Of a stretch of 64,000 nt of DNA, positions 37,619 through 46,900 are shown piece after piece (the first letter of the stretch is position 1; every line of letters begins with the position of its first letter). A program made the translations under genes and the position numbers. The stretch comes from an uncultured Sphingobacteriaceae bacterium (GTDB lineage Bacteria; Bacteroidota; Bacteroidia; Sphingobacteriales; Sphingobacteriaceae): positions 9,106 through 73,105 of the forward strand of contig CAMPKC010000020.1 of NCBI GenBank assembly GCA_946887045.1, written 5' to 3'. Under the pieces are notes generated by a model. That model had not been told where the DNA came from. It did not search any database and saw only the letters and a list, made by a program, of their open reading frames with translations.

Positions 37619-39736
37619 TTACTTTAAAATATTATACACTAATAAACTTGCAATATAAGCAAGGGCTGTCATATATCCCAGCTGAATAAGTGGCCATTTC
37701 CAGCTTTTAGTTTCCCGGTATACTACTGCAAGCGTGCTCATGCATTGCATCGCAAAAGCGTAAAAAATCATTAAAGAAAACGCAACAGCAAACGTAAAAA
37801 CAGGCTGTCCCGTTTCCGGATTTTTAGCCTGACGCATTTTGTCTCGTACAGATTCGATTTGTGAATCATTGCTGCTCACGCTATAAATAGTCGCCATCGT
37901 TCCTACAAATACTTCGCGGGCAGCAAAAGATGTGATGAGGGCAATTCCGATTTTCCAATCAAAGCCTAAGGGCTTAATTGACGGTTCTATTGCTTTTCCT
38001 ATAACTCCGGCATAAGAATTTTCCAGCCTATCGGCAGCTTCAAAACGCGCAAGCTCATCCGGGGAATATCTGTCGGTATACGGCTTAGATTGATATTTAA
38101 GCTCGACAGCTTCGAGTTTATCGGAAGGACCATAAGATGCCAGAACCCATAATATGATCGATATAGCAACAATGACCTTTCCGGCTTCAAATACAAAAGC
38201 CTTAACCTTTTCATACATGGTATAAAGCACATTGTCCCAGCGGGGCATACGGTATACCGGCAATTCCATTATAAAATAGCCACGTTCTCTGGATTTTATC
38301 AGGAACTTCATTACCCAGGCAACTAACACAGCAGAAACAATACTCAAAATATACATCCCCATTAAGGCTAGTGCCTGTAAGCTGAATAAGCCGAACGCTT
38401 TTTGCTGAGGAACAACCAGAGATATTAGAACTGTATATATCGGTAGACGGGCAGAGCAACTGACAAGTGGGGTGACCATAATTGTTATGATTCGGTCTTT
38501 CCAGTTTTCAATGTTTCGGGTGCTCATAATAGATGGAACGGCGCAAGCAAAACCACCGATCAATGGCACAACGGATTTTCCGTTAAGTCCTACTTTTCGC
38601 ATTATTTTATCCATCATGAATGTAACCCGTGCCATATACCCGGTGTCCTCAAGAATTGATATAAATGCAAACAGGATTGCTATTTGTGGGATAAAGACTA
38701 ACACGCCACTGAGTCCTGCTAATATTCCGTCAATAAATAAATTGGTTAAAACTCCTGCAGGTAAAATAGAGTGAGCCGTTTTCGTTAACCATACAAAAGT
38801 ATTTTCAATCAGGCTCATCGGGTATTCCGACCATGCGAAAATCGATTGGAAGACTAAAAGAAGTATGGCAAAAAATATGATAAACCCCCAGATTTTATGG
38901 GTTAAAACCCGATCGATTTTATTACTGATTGTTTCTTCCTGTGCAGCTCCCGGACGAAATTTAACCGTATCGAAAAGTACGTCGTTAATAAAGTTATAAC
39001 GGGCGATGGTTTCAGCCGCCTGAGTTTTTTGAGAGTGGAACGAAAATTCCTGTTCAATCTCTTCTATCCGGTCGCTTTGAGCCGCTGAAAGAAAATGAAG
39101 ATTTTCGTGTTGATGTGCAAGTTGTAAAGCTGTATAAGGTAAATCAACCTGTAATTCCTTCCTGATTTTGTTTATTAAGCCCGGAGCTAAAACCTCTACT
39201 TCGATTGTGTCGGTTTGAAGAGCTTCGGCGGATGTGTAAGCGATAGCTTCTTTAAGCTTTTCTATATTATTCCCTTGCCTCGCACAAATTGGGACAATTT
39301 GCACACCTAAACGTAAAGCCAGTTCGTCGATGTTAATTTCTGTGCCTGCTTTGTTTGATAGATCTATCATGTTTAAAGCAATCACGACAGGAATTTTAAG
39401 ATCGGCAACCTGGGTATATAAAAGAAGATTCCGCTTCAGATTTGAAGCATCGGCAACAATAACAATAATGTTTGGGTGTGAAGGATTATTTTTATCCGCA
39501 AGAACCTCAAATACTATAGTTTCGTCTTTGCTTTTCGGGTATAGGCTGTAGGTGCCGGGTAGATCGATTATTTCGGCATTTCTGCCATCAGGTAATTTGC
39601 AGAACCCGGTCTTTTTATCGACTGTAACGCCGGCAAAATTGCCGACTTTTTGATGTAGACCAGTTAAAAGATTAAATAATGTAGATTTTCCAGTATTGGG
39701 ATTTCCAACCAGCGCAACTCTTAACTCACCCTTCAC
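37619..39736 (-). CDS. feoB: Ferrous iron transport protein B
   Basis: A 705-residue inner-membrane Fe(II) transporter. The cytoplasmic G-protein domain has GNPNTGKST (residues 11-19), DLPGTYSL and NMIDLS; the membrane part has Gate regions with PLIGGFACAVPSIM and PLVSCSARLPIY. The length is slightly below the E. coli protein (773). FeoA lies just upstream. No FeoC is seen; in Bacteroidota FeoC is commonly absent. Confidence 0.97.
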   Translation of the reverse strand: MKGELRVALVGNPNTGKSTLFNLLTGLHQKVGNFAGVTVDKKTGFCKLPDGRNAEIIDLPGTYSLYPKSKDETIVFEVLADKNNPSHPNIIVIVADASNLKRNLLLYTQVADLKIPVVIALNMIDLSNKAGTEINIDELALRLGVQIVPICARQGNNIEKLKEAIAYTSAEALQTDTIEVEVLAPGLINKIRKELQVDLPYTALQLAHQHENLHFLSAAQSDRIEEIEQEFSFHSQKTQAAETIARYNFINDVLFDTVKFRPGAAQEETISNKIDRVLTHKIWGFIIFFAILLLVFQSIFAWSEYPMSLIENTFVWLTKTAHSILPAGVLTNLFIDGILAGLSGVLVFIPQIAILFAFISILEDTGYMARVTFMMDKIMRKVGLNGKSVVPLIGGFACAVPSIMSTRNIENWKDRIITIMVTPLVSCSARLPIYTVLISLVVPQQKAFGLFSLQALALMGMYILSIVSAVLVAWVMKFLIKSRERGYFIMELPVYRMPRWDNVLYTMYEKVKAFVFEAGKVIVAISIILWVLASYGPSDKLEAVELKYQSKPYTDRYSPDELARFEAADRLENSYAGVIGKAIEPSIKPLGFDWKIGIALITSFAAREVFVGTMATIYSVSSNDSQIESVRDKMRQAKNPETGQPVFTFAVAFSLMIFYAFAMQCMSTLAVVYRETKSWKWPLIQLGYMTALAYIASLLVYNILK

Positions 39737-39745
39737 TGATAGTTT

Positions 39746-39961
39746 TTATTGCAAAATGATAGTTGATGCCTCCAGCATGCGAAGACTTAGCTGATAACCT
39801 GAAACAGTTATCGCCATCGGATCACCAAGAGGGGCAAAACGTTCAACAACAATAGGCTCACCTGGCAGGCAACCCATCTCCATAAGTTTTACCGACATTT
39901 CAAGGTCAGTGAATTCTTTTATAACTCCAGTTTCGCCTGGTTGTAGTTGTGAAAGCTTCAT
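39746..39961 (-). CDS. feoA: Ferrous iron transport protein A
   Basis: A 71-residue SH3-like protein (MKLSQLQPGETGVIKEF, LMEMGCLPGEPIVV, GYQLSLRMLEASTI). It partners FeoB. I place the start at the ATG at 39961 rather than the in-frame upstream ATG at 39982, because the upstream one would lie within or at the -7 box of the promoter at 39980-40012. The gap to feoB is 9 bases. Confidence 0.93.
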   Translation of the reverse strand: MKLSQLQPGETGVIKEFTDLEMSVKLMEMGCLPGEPIVVERFAPLGDPMAITVSGYQLSLRMLEASTIILQ

Positions 39962-39979
39962 GTGTTTTTTAAACTGAAG

Positions 39980-40012
39980 CAAAAATAGATCTTATTTTTA
40001 ATAAATCCAAAT
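39980..40012 (-). promoter_or_regulatory. Bacteroidota-type promoter of feoA-feoB-sprT
   Basis: On the minus strand TATTTTTG (39980-39987) and TTTG (40009-40012) are spaced by 21 bases, a full consensus match. Transcription would begin around 39974, which places the feoA start at 39961. No clear Fur box is visible. Confidence 0.65.
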
Positions 40013-40038
40013 AAGCTTAGGTAAGCCCCTTCGAAAAT

Positions 40039-40170
40039 TTAGCGGTAGATAGTTTGATTCGGATAAGATTGAAATTTAACTTTCGGACAATTGCAGTCCT
40101 TCTTAAACAGGCTGCACGAGGATAATGTAACGACCCCGAGTATTACCATCACTTTAAATAAATTTTTCAT
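40039..40170 (-). CDS. 43-residue lipoprotein downstream of vanZ (small gene)
   Basis: An ATG at 40170 opens 43 codons ending at 40039. The product has a lipoprotein signal (MKNLFKVMVILGVVTLSSC, Cys19) and a short Cys-containing tail with SLFKKDCNCPKVKFQSY. It overlaps the 3' end of vanZ by 17 bases on the same strand, so it is probably translationally coupled. Coding is supported by the signal and lipobox, not by a known family. It is near the length limit of what can be supported by eye. Confidence 0.7.
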   Translation of the reverse strand: MKNLFKVMVILGVVTLSSCSLFKKDCNCPKVKFQSYPNQTIYR

Positions 40171-40549
40171 ATCCTGTTCTATGCAAAAAGATGTAACTGA
40201 ATATTCCCATACCAACACCTGTCATATCCGTCACGAAGTCCCATAAATCAGCAGACCGATAGGTGAATACTTTCCATTGCAGTATTTCAATGCCGGCACC
40301 CAAAAATGCAGTGATAAAAAGTATTTTAACAATAGTCATTATCCGGAAAGAATAGCTTTTTTGTTGCTTGATTTTACCGTAAAATAAAAACACAGTGAGT
40401 ACAAAGAAGAAGCCGGTATGAACCAGCTTATCAAAACCTTCAAATAAAGGGAGGCCTCCAGATACATTCTCTAAAGGCATGTCGCAAAGAATGAGCACAA
40501 TAATTGCCCAAATAATGGCAAGATATTGGTGCTTTAGGATATTTATCAT
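40154..40549 (-). CDS. VanZ family membrane protein
   Basis: A 131-residue protein with about four membrane helices. DKLVHTGFFFVLTVFLFYG and GAGIEILQWKVFTYRSADLWD with the WDFVTDMTGVGMG end match VanZ-like proteins; VanZ gives teicoplanin resistance in some Gram-positives, but the general role is unknown. It overlaps the gcvH stop by one base (TAATG) and is followed by the small lipoprotein gene. Confidence 0.88.
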   Translation of the reverse strand: MINILKHQYLAIIWAIIVLILCDMPLENVSGGLPLFEGFDKLVHTGFFFVLTVFLFYGKIKQQKSYSFRIMTIVKILFITAFLGAGIEILQWKVFTYRSADLWDFVTDMTGVGMGIFSYIFLHRTGYEKFI

Positions 40550-40929
40550 TAAACTCCTATCAATTCTTTGTATTGATCTGCTGAGAGTAATCCGTCAACG
40601 TCAACAACAGATTTCAACGCTATCTTAACCATCCACCCTTCACCATATGGATCCTGATTCACCAGCTCGGGAGAAGAGTCCAGTTTTTGGTTAATTTCAA
40701 GAACTGTTCCGGTTGCTGGCATAAATAAGTCTGATACTGTTTTCACCGCTTCAACGGTTCCAAACACTTCATTCTCTACAACTTCCTGGCCAACGGTATT
40801 GATATCGATATAAACAATGTCACCAAGTTCGCGTTGAGCAAAGTCTGTAATTCCAACAATGGCGTCATTGCCTTCAATTTTGATCCATTCGTGATCCTTG
40901 GTGTATTTTAATTCTGATGGGAAATTCAT
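40549..40929 (-). CDS. gcvH: Glycine cleavage system H protein
   Basis: A 126-residue lipoyl carrier. The lipoate-bearing lysine is Lys63 in [12 protein letters not shown]. It shuttles the aminomethyl group among GcvP, GcvT and GcvL, which are elsewhere. Length is normal. It heads a small unit with vanZ and the 43-residue lipoprotein, driven by its own promoter. The gcvH-vanZ order downstream of sprA is one I recall from other Bacteroidota. Confidence 0.96.
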   Translation of the reverse strand: MNFPSELKYTKDHEWIKIEGNDAIVGITDFAQRELGDIVYIDINTVGQEVVENEVFGTVEAVKTVSDLFMPATGTVLEINQKLDSSPELVNQDPYGEGWMVKIALKSVVDVDGLLSADQYKELIGV

Positions 40930-40945
40930 GCTGTTTTATTTTCGC

Positions 40946-40977
40946 CAAAAATAGGAGTATATGATGGTATAAGCAAA
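40946..40977 (-). promoter_or_regulatory. Bacteroidota-type promoter of gcvH
   Basis: On the minus strand TTTG (40974-40977), 20 bases and TATTTTTG (40946-40953) form a full consensus promoter just upstream of the gcvH ATG at 40929. It starts a unit separate from sprA, which ends at 40989. Confidence 0.65.
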
Positions 40978-40988
40978 GTTTATAAAAG

Positions 40989-43900
40989 CTATTGTAAAGT
41001 AAAGCGTAAACTCATGCCAAAATTACTGAACGATGTATTAAAGGTTTGAGAAGTATAAGGCTGGGTAACATTTCCATCGTAGAACAGCCTTAAGTTGAAG
41101 CGCTGATTCAGCACATAATCTATGGATGGCCTCACAGTAATATTTTTGGCTCCTGATGATATTTCCGGATCTTCAACATCTGCCCGGTAAATTACAGTTT
41201 TGCGGTCGTTCAGGGCAAAATCCATCTTAAAATTCAAGTCGTTATTTAACTTTTTGCCACTGAATAATCCCAGAGGAAAACGGAAATTGGAGGTTCGGTA
41301 ACCGAGTCCAAATGTAATTCCATTATCGCGCTGTTGGGCAAGCTGACTATTGGCCAGACTTAAACTTAAGAGTCTGGATTTTCGATATTCAAAATTCGCT
41401 GTCAGATTATTTTTAAGCCTGAAATCAATTCCCAGCAGAGGCAGAAATTGCTCTGCAAGTGTTATTTGCGAGAATTGATATGCCGGAAGGAAATTATCGT
41501 TCACGTCTTTGAGGTTTGAAAATCCGTTTAATTCCTGATATCTGGCCAATGAATTAAAACTGTTGATATTATAGCTTGACCGGTAGGTGTGGTTAACATC
41601 GAACGAAGCAAAAATATTATTAAAGAAAGGATATTTAGTTAAGCCGTTATAAGTTAAACGCCAGTTAGGAATTGGAATCTTCGGAAATCCGCTCAATCGT
41701 GTATTCTCCGGATCTTTGCCGCTGTAAGCAGACAAGAATGATGCGATTATCACATCCTGTGAGTTCTTTCCGTAACCATCGGCATATCCACCGCTTGTAC
41801 CGGCAGAGTTCGGATTTAGGGAACCCAATCTTCTTGAAATAATTTCACGATTAGCTTCGAACTGCCTGAACAATTTAGACCCGCTGTCTTTATCATCTTT
41901 CGCAAACGCCGTGCGGAATAGAAGATAAGATATGCTAAAATCTCCGGTTGTAATCGGGCTTTGATTTTCGAAACTATTATTTGTCGGGCTGAACCTGAAA
42001 TTAGTTGAATAATTAAAGCTCTGGCTTTTTGAAGCCGTTAACTCGATTCGTAAATCAGCAAGGGGCTCGATTGTACCTCTAATATTTAAATCCTCTTTCC
42101 GGGTAGTAATATAAAGCTGGTTCATTAAACTGTCGCGGGTAATCCATCCATTTTCAACAGCTCTTCCTCTGATGTCCTGCTGACCGCCAAATATGAAATC
42201 CCAGCCGGGTGCGTTGGCATCAAGATCATAACCTAAAATCTTTGATTCCGGGAGGTAACCAGGTAAAAACGTGCCTTGTGTTTTAGTATAAGCTCCCGTT
42301 ATATTTTTTAGGCTGGTTAATACACCAACCAAAAGCTTACTTGCGCTTTTGTTATTCGGGTCGTTGGCTTTGCGTATAAATCCAAACTTGTTATAAAGTG
42401 TGATAAAGTTTAGCGATGGATTAAGTTGAATTGTACGTGCGTTCTGAATCGTATTACCAAGGTTTATTGAATCAATCCTTAACGTTGATAAAGGTTCTGT
42501 TCTCCAGTTAAAATTTGTACCGTAACGGGCAACAAGACTTGTCCATGCCAGCCCAGGTATTTTATTAATCGGAACGGTATAGTTTAGATTAAGAGTATGA
42601 TTGTAGTCCGTATTCCTTCCTAATTTCTTTAAATTATTCCATACCGTATCGCGCTTCAGTCCATCAAGGCGACCTTCAGGCTCGTCAATTACTGAATAAT
42701 TGGTGGCGTTGAAATCTAATTTTAACGACTTTGTAAGCTCCCAACCCATTCCGTACAGCCGAGACATCTGGAAGTTTTTATTGAAATTAGTGTTTATCGG
42801 AATAAAGTTGTTGGGATTATTATCTCTCAGCGTATTTTCAGAATATAATCTGTCTACATCGATTCTGAAATTTAACATCGATGGTAACAATGAGAAGTTA
42901 AAATCCTTAAACAAGCTTAGCATGTTAGATTTGATAATCTTTTCGAATGGAGCATAGTTTTTTGATTCTCCTGAATAATTATACGCCAGCCCTGCTCTAT
43001 AGGTTTTTTGAAGTGCAGATTCAGTAATAAAATCCCGGTGATTATATGCTGTAAAGGCATAGTTTGCGCTCCAATTTTCAATGTCCCACAATCGCGTTTT
43101 ACTGTTAGGATTCGTTTTTATTTTTCTGACATTGGTGAAATTAATGCTTTGTCGCCTGGTAAAGTCGTTTACAATTCCGTTGATTGCCTTTCTTTCATTT
43201 TTCGATAAACCTTCAAGCGTATTATTCAGCTCCATATCCTGAAAGCGCGGATCGTATTGCGGAGTGCTTAATTGTCTTGAGAAATTGAAGAACATCGGAA
43301 CTTTTATCCCGGTACGGGCAGGTAAAAATTTACCAAGTTCCAAGCTTGAGGATAGGTCGAAAAACATATCTTCATTCCGGTTTCTCTCGCTCACCTTTTT
43401 ATCAATCGATCCAAAACCAACAGTGCTCGTACTTCCAGAAATGGTAACATCGCCGAAGTCGGCAAGCTTTGTATTCAACCGGGCAGTTGCTGCCCAGCCA
43501 CCGCGCTCATCGAAATCGGTTAACCGTAATTCGTTAAACCATACCTGGGCACTTTTATCCATACCATCATCAACACCAGGATTAGATGAACTTCTTAACG
43601 GGTTAAGAACACCAACCATGTATATTCTGACCTTACTTAAGTCGGGTTGACCAACGATAATGATCGTATTTTTACCGTCCTTAAAAACAAAAGGGATATT
43701 GCTTCCGGGATGAGTTCCACGATCAATAGCAATATTTCTGGCAGCTTTTGCCGATTGGAATAATTTTAATTCTATATCCAGTTTGTTAACCTCGGGCCAA
43801 ATGGCATTTGCATTTCTCGAACCGGGAACTGTTACTTTTAACGGAATTTGGTATTCATAATAGTTATCCTGATTGTCTGTTCCGATGCGCAAAAATCCGC

Positions 43901-46900
43901 TAACGTCGTTGTCATTTAATTGCTCGCCTTCGGCGTGAATAAACATTTCGATTCTTCTATAGGAACGGAAATCATTATAGGTTGTACGGAAAGCCGCTCT
44001 GCCGTAACCATCGCGAAGGTCTTTCACATTCACGGCCAGCGACTGTTCGTTCTGTCTGGTATCACCTCGGAAATTACTAAAATCACGTTCACGCTCAATT
44101 CCTGGCGGAACAACATAAGGGATTGGAGTACGACGACCATTTTCTTCAATATTAACCGTGCTTACATCGAGCGTCGAATTGTCCAGTGGTGGGTTCAATC
44201 CTAAAACCGGGTCTGCGATAACCTTTGAAGAAGTGTTTTCTGAATTATACCTGCGCCATTCGCCGCGAACTAATTGCAATTTGGCCATCCTCAAAATGGT
44301 TGTATCGGCAAAATCTGTCATAAACATCCGTGCGAAACGGATCGATTTAAAATCCTGAATATTGCCCACTTTCTGCTGGTACTGAGCAATTGGAATTTTG
44401 AACTGATACCAGGACACCTGCTGACTTAATCCATTCGGAAGTTTTACAGTAGAGGTTACTTTATCAGTGATGTAATTCTGTCCGACAATCATGTCTTGCG
44501 GGCGAATGGATACTTTGTATTGAAAATATTCATCTGCCAACGATGAGTTATTATCGCGGTTTATATCCTCTCCATCAGGCAATGAGGTGGCAGCAGAGTT
44601 ATCAATGCCTAATTCGGCTTGTGATTGTTCATTGGTTTTCGAGTTTCCTTCTGGGCCATTGTAACGTTCATAACGTTTTAAAATACCAGCATTTGAATTG
44701 TCTAAATCGCTTCCACGGTAATATTGAAAATCATCAGAAGAAGGGTCGGTTTGTAGCTGCGTTGCCGCCTGTGGATTTAACTGGCTTAAAAAAGGTGCAA
44801 AAAACTGACGCTCGTCTGTGCTGTTTAATCCGTCTAAACCGACATCCTGAAACTTTCTTGCCGAAGGATCATTATCGAAAGCCTGAATTACTGGCTGCAG
44901 CTTTGGAATTCTACCCCATACAGTCAGGTCTGTCTTCGCGGGATCGCCGTCTCCCGGAAGGCCGTTCTCTAAAGATTTTCTGCCATCTTTTAGTATATCT
45001 TCAGAAATACTGCCAAGGTTAAAATATAAATCTCCGCCAGTGGCAGCGGGTTTATAGATAAACGGATCCATCACCCACATCTCGATAAACTCAATATTCA
45101 GAGCTTCAAAGTCTGTACTTTCCATTCTTCTGAAAATTCCTCCCCAACGGCTTCTCGGGTTATTTAATGTTCCGTTTGGATTTATGCCCGAAGTGGTGTA
45201 ATTATAAGGACCGCGAAGCATCGGATAATAAGCAAGATCGAAGGTCGGGAGCGTTAAAGGCTGACCCGTGGTCGATTGCTTAAAGGGGAATACTTCCTGT
45301 TCAATAACCTCCCTGACAAAATGGTTAGACTGTTCATTTTTGTTGTTTTTTATATTAGTGGGAGTTAGTGAGTTATTACGATTAAAAAACAAAGGGTCGA
45401 TATTATAAAATGCCAGTCGGGCCCTGTTAAAACCATAAGCCAGGCTTAGATCCTGCGCCTCGGGGAAAAGTTGCGGTGTTCCCGCGATCTGCCATCCTGC
45501 CGGACTTTTTATATCAATGATTGAACGACTGCCTTCAAAGTCGTCAAGGTAGCTGGCGCCATTTTTACTGCCGGCAAAGTCTAAAGCACTTGGATGTCCT
45601 GGTATCAGCTTAGCAAATTCTCCTGTAAAGGTTACCGAAGATGCCTCTTTAGTACTCAAGAAAGGCAGCTTATCGATCATTTTAGTCAGCCACCTTGAGT
45701 CAGAACTATAATTTGCATCCATCCCTAAAATGGTGTTTGAAATGGCTTCTTCGCCGATGTTGATTTTAGGGGTAAGCGGCCTTTCTGAAAGGTTCATTAT
45801 CGTCCCGCCTAGATTTAATTTATCGCTGACATGGTAATCAAACCGTGAGCCAAATAAGGAGCGTTGCTGTAACCCAAACAGCTCATTATTCTCCATTTTT
45901 ATTTTTATCTGCTGGCCTGAGCTTAGAAGTGCCTGGTTCAGAATTCGTACCCTGCCGCTATTGTAATCAACTGTAAAGTCCGCGCCTTCAACTAATGGAA
46001 GCGTTCCTGCGGTTACCTGTACTGAGCCTGGGGGAACGTTAATTGCGTTTAACTGAAATTCTGAACTCACCTCTGACTGGTACGTTCCTTTCAATATGTA
46101 ACGATTTAACCGCGGGAATAGTTGCTGGGCGATTACCCTTGTTGAATCATATAAGGGTTGGAAAACATATTTTTCTATAAGATTTTGTTCGCTAACCGGA
46201 ACAAACTGTCTGGCCAGATCTGAGCCGAAAGGCTCAACAAGCGGAAATGTAATTCTGCCGTTTAGCGGATCTATTGTAACTCCTTCAACAAAATCAAAAA
46301 ATCCATCGGGTCTGTTATCCCCTACTTGATTCAAGTTATCTAAATTAGTTACCTGAATCCAAAGCTTTCTGTTTGTTCTTGATCCTTCGTTTATAAGCGG
46401 TTGTTCAATGCCGGTTTCTTCATCAAGTCTGAAAATGTTGAGGTTAAAAGCATTTCTGCTGATCTGGTACGCTCCTAATGAATAGATATTTTTCATCATG
46501 AGGTCCCAGGTCGGGAGATTGGTTTTTAAAATTTCATTTTTAAGAAGCTTCGTAAACAGAAGCTGCGGATTATTGGGATCTACCGGAACGTCTGTAGAGA
46601 ATTCACCAACCTGGTACTCAACCCCATTCACATTATAACGAAAGGCTACAGCCAACACTTCATCTGCATTCAATGATGAATTTAAAGAGATATATCCAAG
46701 CCTGGCGTTTAGTGTATATTCTCTTTCTGTAAGTTTTCTGGCATAAGTAAGTTTCGAATAATTATCTGTACCTCCTGTTCCCTGGAAGTAAGAGTTTATC
46801 GAATTAGAGTTTGTTAAACGGGCATCCGCAGGAATATTTTGTAATAAATTATTTGATTGTTGCGGGAAGCCAGGTCCCTGAAACCCAGCCGGCAATGCCG

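Noticed and set aside
44543..45022. Long open frame on the plus strand opposite sprA
   Set aside because: It is a shadow of the sprA reading frame: no signal, no known motifs, and it lies entirely within a well-supported gene.
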